In this document: positions 7,887 through 14,936 of the stretch, in pieces
How positions within the stretch are numbered: the stretch's first letter is position 1
How the letters are laid out: each line of letters opens with the position of its first letter
Assembly (NCBI RefSeq): GCF_014204535.1
Contig: NZ_JACHLR010000028.1
Coordinates: forward strand, 1 to 32,478
From: Novosphingobium chloroacetimidivorans
GTDB lineage: Bacteria; Pseudomonadota; Alphaproteobacteria; Sphingomonadales; Sphingomonadaceae
Direction: 5' to 3'
Length of the DNA stretch: 32,478 nucleotides
Position numbers and translations under genes: made by a program
The notes under the pieces: generated by a model
Told to the model about the DNA's origin: nothing
What the model saw: the letters and a program-made list of their open reading frames with translations, nothing else
Databases searched by the model: none

Positions 7887-8230
7887 TTAATCGTCTTCGC
7901 TCTTGAACCCCGCCTTTTGCAATCCAGGGATCGCCTTCTCGTCCTGAAGGATTGCTTCTGCGAAATTTTGCAGGCCTTGCCGAAACTTGATGGCGACGCA
8001 CAGCTCGTCGGAGTGGCCTTGAGTGTTGCGGTTAGCCAGGAGTGCTCATAGCCGTCCGTTTCGGCTGAACGTTCGCCGAGTTCGAGCCACATGTCGCCGG
8101 TGCCGACACCCTTGGTCATCTTCCACTCAGGGCAGACGATCCGCGTCGACCATTCGACTTCGCTGCACTCCCATGGTGCCAGGACGATCTGGCACCATGG
8201 CACCATGGCGAGGAACGCCACGTTCATCAC
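7887..8230 (-). pseudogene. hypothetical gene interrupted by a frameshift near 8040
   Basis: From about 8230 the minus strand reads a protein-like sequence (PWECSEVEWSTRIVCPEWK, then DMWLELGERSAETDGYEHSW) down to about 8035. In that frame the continuation becomes Ser/Arg/Lys-rich and implausible. A second frame takes over at the same place with good composition (NRNTQGHSDELCVAIKF, then FAEAILQDEKAIPGLQ) and stops at TAA 7889-7887. The second frame has a TGA just upstream of the junction and no start codon near it, so a single frameshift in one gene of about 115 residues explains both halves better than two genes. I do not recognise the family. It lies within the putative island next to the integrase, where decay is common. 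Confidence 0.45.
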
Positions 8231-8274
8231 CCGCTCGCTAAGCGGCCAGACGCTGTGAAGAAGTCTGCTTTGGT

Positions 8275-8466
8275 CTATCCGAGGTTACGGATGATGAGTG
8301 CAGCCAGTTGCCCACCGTTGAGCTTCGCTGCAGCCGTGCGATGTTCGTGGTCCAAGTTCGTATTCTTCGCGTGGTCGGCAGCCGAATGGGGCCGCCATTG
8401 GCGCGAAGCATATCTTCCAATGAGTGCTATCCTGATGTGCCGAACTGCCGACGCGGTCACCTGCAT
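8275..8466 (-). CDS. possible small hypothetical protein
   Basis: A 63-residue frame starting at ATG 8466, with GAGA just before it. The second half looks protein-like (DHAKNTNLDHEHRTAAAKL, GGQLAALIIRNLG) and the first half is rich in Arg and His. No family recognised. It precedes two damaged frames on the same strand and could itself be part of a decayed gene. It is reported only because its composition is better than that of the overlapping frames. Confidence 0.22.
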   Translation of the reverse strand: MQVTASAVRHIRIALIGRYASRQWRPHSAADHAKNTNLDHEHRTAAAKLNGGQLAALIIRNLG

Positions 8467-8651
8467 TCTCTCGACCGGAAACTATCCGGCATCCCACTCG
8501 ATGCTCTTAGTGGATTGCACTTGACCTAAGCTCATCCAAGTCGAGCCGAGGCAGCACAGCATCAGTTTCAACGCAAATAACGTATTTCGTCAAACGTGAC
8601 AGATTTTTGCACGTCTACAGCCGTAACGAGAGCAAAGCAGGGAGGCTTACA

Positions 8652-9920
8652 TCAGGAAGCTAGTTCTAGTGATTCGCTGTTCTTTACTGCCTCCCTTTCT
8701 TGGAAGCAGTAATCGGCCCACTGAGTCATGAGATCGCGACGTTTTTCCAGCGCTCGCCCACGACGGTAGGCCCGCTCGACCGAGGATGCGACAGTGTGGG
8801 CCAGAGCCATTTCGATCACCTCGCGCTCGAAAGAAGTTTCTTCGCCAGCCCAATCGCGAAAGGTGGAGCGGAAGCCATGAACGGTGATGTCCGAGTGCTT
8901 CATGCGTTTGAGCACTGCCGAAAGCGTCATGTCGGAGAGCGAGCCGCTCCGTTGCGCTGGAAACACGAACTGGTGCGGCTTGATGTCATCGTTCTTCAAG
9001 TCGTTCAGGATGGCCATCGCCCGATCGCTAAGCGGCACCGCGTGCATAGCGCCGGCCTTCATGCGTGATGCAGGGACGGTCCAGAGCTTCTCTTCCAGAT
9101 TGACTTCAGCCCACGTCATGCCGCGGGTCTCACCGGAGCGAGCAGCCGTAAGGATTGTAAACTCAAGCGCTCGAGCCGCCATCCCGGCACGCTGACGCAA
9201 GCTGGCGATGAAGGCTGCAACTTGCTTGTACGGCAAGGCGGGATGGTGCCGCACCGCCTTGGTGCTCTTGGGCAGCAACAGCTCCAGATGGCCACGACCG
9301 CGAGCGGGATTGTCACCCTCACGCAGTCCTTTGACCCTGGCGGCATCCAGCACACGCTCGATGCGGCCGCGTAGCCTGGAAGCAGTTTCACGTTTGGTGA
9401 GCCATATGGGCTCGAGAACGGCAACAATTTGCTCGGTGGTCACCTCTGCGATCGGAACCTCGAAGAGCGGCTTGGCATGGCCCTTCAGCGTGCTGCGCCA
9501 CTGCGCCCTATGTTTTGGATTACGGAAGCCGTCCTCAATGCTGTCGAGCAGTTCCATTGCGAACGCACCGAACGTCACGGCAGGCTTGTCGTCGACCGGC
9601 TTCGCCTGTTCCTTGCTCTTCAAGCGTTCGACGCGCGGGTCGATGCCCTCGAGCAGCATCTCTCGGATCTCAGCGGCACGCTGCCGAGCTTTCGCCAGGC
9701 CGACGTCTACGGCTGAACCCAGACCTAGTTCGATTCGGTCGCCCTTGCCGGTGTTCTTGATCTTGAGCTGACCCTTGGGCTTGAGGGTGCCGATGAAGAT
9801 CCAAGACCGACCGCTCGGGCGAATACGCAGGTACAAACCACCGCCGTCGCCATAGAGGCCCGGCTTCTTCTCCGACTTCACCTGCCGATCTGAAAGCTTG
9901 TTACGCGCGTGCGAGGGCAT
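8652..9920 (-). CDS. P4-type tyrosine recombinase (phage/island integrase)
   Basis: A 422-residue integrase of the P4/DUF4102 class, which inserts and excises genomic islands at tRNA genes. The N-terminal arm-binding domain has the usual KLSDRQVKSEKKPGLY and DGGGLYLRI followed by SWIF (8-43). A core-binding region follows (about 115-215). The catalytic domain keeps the active residues: Arg261 (TAARSGETRG), His348 and Arg351 (HGFRSTFRDW), His375 (ALAHT) and Tyr385 (ERAYRRG). It is therefore full length and probably active. The ATG at 9920 was chosen because family members begin shortly before this motif; ATG 9962 is an alternative, and the frame stays open upstream through the tRNA, which is fortuitous. 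The gene lies on the same strand as tRNA-Ser and starts about 180 bases from its 3' end, the standard layout for this class. Confidence 0.94.
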   Translation of the reverse strand: MPSHARNKLSDRQVKSEKKPGLYGDGGGLYLRIRPSGRSWIFIGTLKPKGQLKIKNTGKGDRIELGLGSAVDVGLAKARQRAAEIREMLLEGIDPRVERLKSKEQAKPVDDKPAVTFGAFAMELLDSIEDGFRNPKHRAQWRSTLKGHAKPLFEVPIAEVTTEQIVAVLEPIWLTKRETASRLRGRIERVLDAARVKGLREGDNPARGRGHLELLLPKSTKAVRHHPALPYKQVAAFIASLRQRAGMAARALEFTILTAARSGETRGMTWAEVNLEEKLWTVPASRMKAGAMHAVPLSDRAMAILNDLKNDDIKPHQFVFPAQRSGSLSDMTLSAVLKRMKHSDITVHGFRSTFRDWAGEETSFEREVIEMALAHTVASSVERAYRRGRALEKRRDLMTQWADYCFQEREAVKNSESLELAS

Positions 9921-10048
9921 AATTTCGGCCGTTAGCAGGCGATCAGCAGTCCGGCCAGCCATAACTTTGGGCGTAAAGTTTGCGTGGCTTTCCACGATCT
10001 TTGGCGAACGCGAGTGGACGCAAAATCCATGTGAAAGCACGGTAAAGC

Positions 10049-10097
10049 GCCACTTTCCAGTGTTGTAGTAGTTCGTGATGGTGTGCTGGAAAGTGGC
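10049..10097. repeat. perfect 12-bp inverted repeat between tRNA-Ser and integrase
   Basis: GCCACTTTCCAG (10049-10060) and its exact reverse complement CTGGAAAGTGGC (10086-10097) flank a 25-base spacer. The right arm ends three bases before the CCA end of the tRNA gene. In this position it could be an integrase or excisionase arm site, or a hairpin that ends tRNA transcription. No T run follows, which favours a protein-binding site slightly. Confidence 0.6.
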
Positions 10098-10100
10098 CGC

Positions 10101-10192
10101 TGGCGGAGACGCCGGGATTCGAACCCGGGGTGCCCCCTTAAGAGCACGACGGTTTAGCAAACCGCTGGTTTCAGCCACTCACCCACGTCTCC
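10101..10192 (-). tRNA. tRNA-Ser (anticodon GCT)
   Basis: The minus strand folds as a class II tRNA. The acceptor stem GGAGACG (from 10192) pairs with CGTCTCC, followed by discriminator G and an encoded CCA (10103-10101). The T arm contains GGGTTCGAATCCC, the anticodon loop reads TTTGCTAAA with anticodon GCT, and a long variable arm lies between anticodon and T arms, as required for serine. The gene reads AGC/AGU codons. Its 3' end is the probable attachment site of the neighbouring integrase, and its sequence is intact, as expected after insertion that restores the tRNA end. Confidence 0.97.
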
Positions 10193-10213
10193 GGATGCGG
10201 CCTTGAGGGCGCG

Positions 10214-10242
10214 GCTATAGCGAGGGTGGGGAGAGGCGGCAA
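10214..10242 (-). promoter_or_regulatory. sigma70-like promoter of tRNA-Ser
   Basis: On the minus strand TTGCCG (10242 to 10237) and TATAGC (10219 to 10214) are 17 nt apart. The expected start site near 10207 is about 15 bases before the mature tRNA 5' end. A GC-rich discriminator follows the -10 box, as is usual for stable-RNA promoters. Confidence 0.65.
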
Positions 10243-10447
10243 GGGGTTGCAGGCATGCTCGGGCATTCGGCGAAAGATTTCCGTTCGTCCTTGCTTCGGT
10301 GTCGATTGGTCGCAAAATGATACGGCCCAGACGCTCGTTCATTGGCCGATCAGACACGATCGGGTCTACGACAGGCCAGGGTGCGACAGGGGCTTGGCCG
10401 CTATGTCGCTGGCGCCGGTCGGCGGCGTGGGAGGGTTTTCGAACGCA

Positions 10448-11257
10448 ATGAACATCTTGTATTTACGGACGCGCTGGCACCGGGTCGCGGCAGCTCTGAG
10501 CCTTGTCACCGCGGCTGTGGGCATGCCGGCGGCGGCGCAAGTGCGCTCGGTCGATCCCGATGCCGCGATCGATGGCGATCTCTCTCCGGGCCAGAACGTG
10601 CCGGCATCCACCCCGTCGCCGGAGTACCCGGGGGCGACCAATTCGGGCGCCTATGGCAACGGTACGCCCGTGGACACGGCCTCCAGACCTCCGGCGACGA
10701 CAAGCGAACCGCCTGCCTCGGTCGACGACTGGAGCCCGCAGTCGATCGGGACCGAAAGCCAGACGACGCAAGGCAGCACTTATCGCAAGGACGACCTGAT
10801 CGGCGCGGCCGAGGGCGTCTTCGGCAAGGGCGCGCAAGGCCTGGCCAGCCTGATCGAGGACCTGCTGAAGAAGCAGGGCGAGCCCAACGCCTATATCGTC
10901 GGGCGCGAGGGCTCGGGCGCCATCGGGATCGGCCTGCGCTATGGCTCGGGCACGATGCACCACAAGGTGGAAGGCACGCGCGCCGTCTATTGGACGGGAC
11001 CGTCGATCGGCTTCGATGCCGGCCTGAATGCCGCCAACGCGTTCGTGCTGGTCTACAACCTCTACGACACCGAGGACCTCTACAAGCGCTTCCCGGCCGG
11101 CGAGGGGCAGGCTTATCTCGTAGGCGGCTTCCATGTCAGCTACATGCGGCGCGGCAACGTCGTGCTGATTCCGGTGCGCATGGGCGCGGGCGTGCGGCTG
11201 GGCATCAACGCGGGCTACATGAAGTTCACGCACGAGCAGAAGTGGATTCCGTTCTGA
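10448..11257 (+). CDS. eipA: EipA-type DUF1134 periplasmic protein
   Basis: A 269-residue exported protein. A Sec signal peptide covers residues 1 to about 31 (charged start, hydrophobic AAALSLVTAAV, cleavage near PAAAQ). A Pro/Ser/Thr-rich linker runs to about 120, and the DUF1134 domain fills the C-terminal 150 residues (DLIGAAEGVFGKGAQGLA, GSGAIGIGLRYGSG, KFTHEQKWIPF). DUF1134 is related to the SYLF/BA14k beta-barrel fold. The Brucella member EipA is periplasmic and supports envelope integrity and stress resistance. The ATG at 10448 was chosen because the signal peptide begins there; an in-frame extension back to 10226 shows no protein-like features. The gene is the first core gene to the right of tRNA-Ser. 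Family assignment is firm; the role is taken from the Brucella protein. Confidence 0.92.
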   Translation: MNILYLRTRWHRVAAALSLVTAAVGMPAAAQVRSVDPDAAIDGDLSPGQNVPASTPSPEYPGATNSGAYGNGTPVDTASRPPATTSEPPASVDDWSPQSIGTESQTTQGSTYRKDDLIGAAEGVFGKGAQGLASLIEDLLKKQGEPNAYIVGREGSGAIGIGLRYGSGTMHHKVEGTRAVYWTGPSIGFDAGLNAANAFVLVYNLYDTEDLYKRFPAGEGQAYLVGGFHVSYMRRGNVVLIPVRMGAGVRLGINAGYMKFTHEQKWIPF

Positions 11258-11360
11258 GCGCTTGATCGCCCGCTGACCCCGGGCCGAACGGGGGCAATAG
11301 GATCAGGCATCATAGACCCGCTTGCGGCAGAGCGCGGTGCACAGTAAGGCCCCGCCCGCC

Positions 11361-12539
11361 ATGTTAAGCAACCTGCAGCAACAGCCCGCCGACGCGCTCC
11401 TTGCGCTCATCAAGCTCCACAATGCGGACCCGCGCGCCGACAAGATCGACCTCGGCGTCGGCGTCTACCGCACCGGGCAGGGCGACACGCCCGTGTTCGC
11501 CGCGATCAAGGCGGCGGAGCGAAAGCTGGTCGAGGAGCAGGACTCCAAGGCCTATCTCGGCCCGGAAGGCGACATGGCCTTCGTCGAGGCGCTGATGCCC
11601 TACGTGTTCGGCAAGGACACTGCGGACATGGGCGGCCGGATCGAGGGCATGCAGACCCCCGGCGGCACCGGATCGCTGCGCGTCGCGCTGGCGATGGCGA
11701 AGCGCGCCGGGATCGAGCGGATCATCGTCGGCGTGCCCAGCTGGCCCAACCATGCGCAGATCTGCGCCGACCTCGGCCTTGCCGTCGTCGAGTTCAATCA
11801 TGCGACCACCGGCGGCCGCACCGACATGGAAGCCCTCGGCACTGCGCTCGGCCGGGCGGGTGAGCGGGACGCGATCCTGCTGCACGGCTGCTGCCACAAC
11901 CCTACCGGCATCGACTACTCGCACGCCGAGTGGGACGAGATCGCGCATCTGGTCGCAGAGGCCAAGGTGCTGCCGATCCTCGACCTCGCCTACCAGGGGC
12001 TGGGTAACGGCATGGAGGAGGACGCCTATGGCGTGCGCCGCGTGCTCGTCGCCGTGCCCGAGGCGCTGGTCAGCTATTCGTGCGACAAGAACTTCGGGCT
12101 CTATCGCGATCGCGTCGGCGCGCTCTACGTCATGGCTGCGGTCCCTGAGGATCTCCCGCGCATGATGTCGAACGGGCACATGCTGGCGCGGGCCAACTGG
12201 TCGCAGCCGCCGGACCATGGCGCCGCTGCCGTGCGCGAAGTCCTGGCCGACGAAGCACTGACTGCGCAGTGGCTCGACGAACTCGACCAGATGCGCGAGC
12301 GCATGCGCCAGGTGCGTGCCAAGCTCGCGGCCGCCGGGACCGCGGGCGCGGTCGACCTGACGCCGCTCGGTGGGCAGAACGGGCTGTTCTCGATCGTCCC
12401 GCTCAGCAAGGATCAGGTGCTCGAGATGCGCGAGAAGCACGGCATCTACATGGCAGGCTCGGGCCGCATCAACGTGGCGGGCCTGACGATGGGCAACATC
12501 GACAAATTCATCGCCGCCGTTGCCGACGTTACCGGCTGA
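11361..12539 (+). CDS. aspartate/aromatic amino acid aminotransferase (PLP, class I)
   Basis: A 392-residue fold-type I PLP aminotransferase of the AspC/TyrB subgroup. It transfers the amino group between aspartate or aromatic amino acids and 2-oxoglutarate. Visible features are the N-terminal KIDLGVGVYR (28-37), the substrate loop TPGGTGSLR (99-107), the PLP-contact motif LHGCCHNPTG with Asn180, Asp208 and Tyr211 (LDLAYQG), and the PLP lysine Lys243 in SYSCDKNFGLYRDRVG. The C-terminal MAGSGRINVAGL carries the conserved arginine for the substrate carboxylate. The length is normal. The ATG at 11361 fits the usual family N-terminus. AspC and TyrB types cannot be separated from sequence alone; the CHNPTG and DKNFGLY variants resemble alphaproteobacterial tyrosine/aromatic aminotransferases. 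The gene is monocistronic. Confidence 0.92.
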   Translation: MLSNLQQQPADALLALIKLHNADPRADKIDLGVGVYRTGQGDTPVFAAIKAAERKLVEEQDSKAYLGPEGDMAFVEALMPYVFGKDTADMGGRIEGMQTPGGTGSLRVALAMAKRAGIERIIVGVPSWPNHAQICADLGLAVVEFNHATTGGRTDMEALGTALGRAGERDAILLHGCCHNPTGIDYSHAEWDEIAHLVAEAKVLPILDLAYQGLGNGMEEDAYGVRRVLVAVPEALVSYSCDKNFGLYRDRVGALYVMAAVPEDLPRMMSNGHMLARANWSQPPDHGAAAVREVLADEALTAQWLDELDQMRERMRQVRAKLAAAGTAGAVDLTPLGGQNGLFSIVPLSKDQVLEMREKHGIYMAGSGRINVAGLTMGNIDKFIAAVADVTG

Positions 12540-12548
12540 ACACTGAGC

Positions 12549-12632
12549 TTGGACAGGCAGCCGATCCTCCAAGGGGAGCGGCTGCTCGTCCGCCCGATCG
12601 TCCCGGACGAATGGGCACGTGCGATAGTTTCG
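12549..12632 (+). pseudogene. N-terminal remnant of a GNAT acetyltransferase
   Basis: Starting at TTG 12549, nine bases after the aminotransferase stop, the frame reads a typical GNAT N-terminus (LDRQPILQGERLLVRP and then PDEWARA): the first strand plus the start of helix 1 of RimJ/RimL-type acetyltransferases. After about 27 codons similarity ends and the frame runs into a palindromic repeat and a stop. The acetyl-CoA binding half is absent. I read it as a truncated gene whose remainder was lost, with a repeat unit at the break. Confidence 0.5.
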
Positions 12633-12669
12633 CGTCGGTGCCGCTGTCTTGATTGCCTGTGCTTCGTTG

Positions 12670-12688
12670 CCCTGAACTTGTTTCAGGG
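12670..12688. repeat. short intergenic palindrome, REP-like
   Basis: CCCTGAA (12670-12676) and TTCAGGG (12682-12688) form a 7-bp stem with a 5-base loop. The core and its flanks (translating as CPELVSGS/LNLFQGP) match a palindrome often seen between genes of sphingomonads. It stands at the break point of the GNAT remnant. Confidence 0.5.
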
Positions 12689-12776
12689 TCCATTGCGCCG
12701 CTGACTCAGGTGTGGCCGGCAGGAGTTACGCTCGCGGTAGCTTATGCTGACACGAGGCTAGCCGAGGAGAGGCTCT

Positions 12777-13394
12777 TCAGCCGCGCAGGCTTTGCATGCG
12801 CTGCAGGTAGCGGGCGAGGACATCGATCTCCAGGTTCACCTTGTCGCCCTGCCTGAGCGCGCCGAGTGTGGTGACTTCGGCGGTGTGGGGGATGATGTTG
12901 ACCGCGAAGTGGCAGCTGCCATCGGGCTGGTCCGTCACTTCGTTGACGGTCAGCGACACGCCGTCGATGGTGATCGAGCCCTTCGCCGCGAGGTAGGGCG
13001 CCAGTTCATGCGAGATCGCAAAGACGATCCGGCGCGAATCACCATCCGGGGACACGCCCAGCACTTCGCCGACACCGTCGACATGGCCGGTGACGATGTG
13101 CCCGCCAAGCTCGTCACCCAGCTTCAGCGCCGGTTCGAGGTTCAGGGTCGTGCCTTCCTCCCAGCGGCCGGGCACGGTGCGCGAGACGGACTCGCCCGAG
13201 ATGTCGACGGCGAACCAGGCGTCCCCCGCCACGCCGCCCTTGTCGACCACGGTCAGGCATACGCCCGAGCACGCGATCGACGCGCCCATGGCGATGCCCG
13301 CCGGGTCGAACGGGCAAGCGATGACGGCGCGCAAGTCGCCGCTCTGGCGAGCTTCGCGGATGGTGCCGAGGGCGGTGACGATGCCGGTGAACAT
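12777..13394 (-). CDS. ribE: riboflavin synthase (alpha chain)
   Basis: A 205-residue riboflavin synthase, which dismutates two molecules of 6,7-dimethyl-8-ribityllumazine to riboflavin and the pyrimidine precursor. It starts with the invariant MFTGIV and has two similar lumazine-binding barrels. The first contains IACSGVCLTV (about 47-56) and the second ITIDGVSLTVNEV (about 143-155). GGHIVTGHVDG marks the link and FAVNIIPHT the end of the second barrel. Length is typical. The ATG at 13394 is fixed by the conserved N-terminus; earlier in-frame codons lie within ribD. The gap to ribD is only 10 bases, so both are co-transcribed. No FMN riboswitch is seen before either gene. Confidence 0.96.
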   Translation of the reverse strand: MFTGIVTALGTIREARQSGDLRAVIACPFDPAGIAMGASIACSGVCLTVVDKGGVAGDAWFAVDISGESVSRTVPGRWEEGTTLNLEPALKLGDELGGHIVTGHVDGVGEVLGVSPDGDSRRIVFAISHELAPYLAAKGSITIDGVSLTVNEVTDQPDGSCHFAVNIIPHTAEVTTLGALRQGDKVNLEIDVLARYLQRMQSLRG

Positions 13395-13404
13395 GCGTGC
13401 CGCC

Positions 13405-14370
13405 TTAGCCTTGCCGCGCGTAGACTTCCAGCGTGTCGAGCCCGAGCTGGCGTCGGTCGGTGAGTTGCCAGCGTCCATGCGCGGTGGCGAGCGAGGCAAG
13501 GCCGATGTCGCCGACGCCCGGACGTCCTCCGCCGATCACGAGGGGGGCCCGGTAGATCAGCAGGCGGTCCACTGCATCCGCCGCCAGGAATGCCGCCGCG
13601 GCGCCGGCTCCACCCTCGACGAAGAGGTATTGCACGCCCTCCATCGTTCCGAGCGACTCAGGAGACGCGAGCGCACACCAGCCTGCCGGGGCTGCGCCCC
13701 GGGTCAGCACCCAGCGCTCGGGCGAGCGATCGGCGAGGCCGGGCAGGCGTACGTCCAGGCGCGGTGCGTCGCGGCGCAAAGTCTCACCACCCACCAGGAT
13801 CGCGTCCGCCCGCGCGCGCACGGCGTGGGTATGCGCGCGTGCGGCATCGCCGGTGATCCACTGGCTCTCGCCGCTCGCAAGCGCGATGCAGCCGTCGAGC
13901 GAGAGCGCGAGCTTGAGCGTGACGTGCGGTCGGCCATGCCGCGCTTGGGTGAGGTAGCCTGACAGGCTTTCCTCGCAAGCTGGTGAGGGGACGAGGTCGC
14001 AGGCGATCCCGGCAGCCTGGATGCGGGCGATGCCTTGCCCCGCGGTGCGCGGATCGGGATCGCCGCAGCCGACGACCACCCGCGCGACGCCGGAAGCGCT
14101 CACCAGGTCCGCGCAGGCCGGGCCGCGCGTGGACAGGTGCGCGCAGGGCTCCAATGTGACGTAGAGGGTAGCGCGGCGTGCCGCCTCGCCCGCGGCCTCC
14201 AGGGCGACAGCTTCCGCATGGGGACGCCCGCCCGCTTGAGTCCAGCCCCGCGCGACCACTTCAGCACCGCGCACGATGATCGCGCCGACGCCGGGATTGG
14301 GCCGGCTGAGCGGGCGGGCGCGGGCGGCGAGGCTGGCCGCGGCGGTCAGCCAGCGCTGGTCCTCGCTCAA
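13405..14370 (-). CDS. ribD: bifunctional diaminohydroxyphosphoribosylaminopyrimidine deaminase / uracil reductase
   Basis: A 321-residue RibD performing the second and third steps of riboflavin synthesis. The N-terminal deaminase domain (1-145) has the zinc site His51-Ala-Glu53 (RPHAEAVAL), Cys76 (LEPCAH) and Cys86. The C-terminal reductase domain follows (VTLKLALSLDGCIA, ITGDAARAHTH, ILVGGETLR, VEGGAGAAAAFL). The second zinc motif reads CAHLSTRGPAC, one residue longer than the usual spacing and without the common GRTPPC, yet both cysteines remain. No ATG lies near the domain start. The TTG at 14370, 10 bases after the upstream stop, gives the usual N-terminus and is my choice, with moderate certainty. 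Cotranscribed with ribE. Confidence 0.93.
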   Translation of the reverse strand: MSEDQRWLTAAASLAARARPLSRPNPGVGAIIVRGAEVVARGWTQAGGRPHAEAVALEAAGEAARRATLYVTLEPCAHLSTRGPACADLVSASGVARVVVGCGDPDPRTAGQGIARIQAAGIACDLVPSPACEESLSGYLTQARHGRPHVTLKLALSLDGCIALASGESQWITGDAARAHTHAVRARADAILVGGETLRRDAPRLDVRLPGLADRSPERWVLTRGAAPAGWCALASPESLGTMEGVQYLFVEGGAGAAAAFLAADAVDRLLIYRAPLVIGGGRPGVGDIGLASLATAHGRWQLTDRRQLGLDTLEVYARQG

Positions 14371-14380
14371 GTCCTGGTGC

Positions 14381-14905
14381 TCACGGAGTGGCGGGAGCGG
14401 GCGCTTCGGTCGGCTTGCCCTCGGCCGCCAACCTGGCGTTCGCCTCCTCGCGGCGCTTGCGGATGGCTTCGAGTTCCGCCTTCTTCTCGGCCGCATTCTG
14501 CGCGTCGGCTTCGCGGGCGATCTTGTCGACATCCATGCCCGACCAGCGGCCGAGCTCCTTGTAGAGGTTGCGAACGTCCTCGTTGCGACGGGCCTGTTCG
14601 AGCGCCAGGGCCTCCTTGCGCTTCTGGTTGGCCAGGTTCGAGGCCTCGATCTCGGCGTCGGTGCGATGCGCGGGGAAGGTGGTGATGTAGGTGACCTTTG
14701 GCGGGCGATGCGGTGCGCTCGCCTCCTGACCCATCATCACGTAGAACACGCCGAAGGTGCAGGCACCGGCGATCAGGGCGAAGCGCCAGCGGTTGTGGCC
14801 GGCCTCGCGCCAGACCTGGCGGAAGTCGGCGATCATGCCGGTGGGACGGACGTCGGCCCACATGCCGGAGCGTTTGAACAGGGACATCACGCCAAGATAG
14901 GGCAT
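14381..14905 (-). CDS. single-pass membrane protein with coiled-coil tail, uncharacterised
   Basis: A 174-residue protein with a short cytosolic N-terminus, one membrane helix near residues 42-58 (RFALIAGACTFGVFYVMM) and a long, highly charged C-terminal part. The stretch from about 80 to 165 is rich in Ala, Glu, Arg and Lys and should form helix or coiled coil (ASNLANQKRKEALALEQAR, KKAELEAIRKRREEANARL). I know no function. The ATG at 14905 has GAGG 6 nt upstream; ATG 14887 has no ribosome site but would give a start closer to what I would expect for such proteins. It lies between the YgjP-type protease and ribD in one minus-strand run with short gaps (31 and 10 bases). Confidence 0.85.
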   Translation of the reverse strand: MPYLGVMSLFKRSGMWADVRPTGMIADFRQVWREAGHNRWRFALIAGACTFGVFYVMMGQEASAPHRPPKVTYITTFPAHRTDAEIEASNLANQKRKEALALEQARRNEDVRNLYKELGRWSGMDVDKIAREADAQNAAEKKAELEAIRKRREEANARLAAEGKPTEAPAPATP

Positions 14906-14936
14906 CCCCGGCCTCGGCGCCAGATTGGTGCCGCCG

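Noticed and set aside
10342..11265. 307-codon plus-strand frame over eipA
   Set aside because: Out of frame with eipA, Arg/Gly/Pro-rich, no domain.
11364..12572. 402-codon minus-strand frame
   Set aside because: Antisense to the aminotransferase gene; composition is an echo of the real gene.
12777..14370. FMN riboswitch before ribDE
   Set aside because: ribD starts 10 bases after another gene, and no RFN-like conserved blocks were seen upstream of the run.
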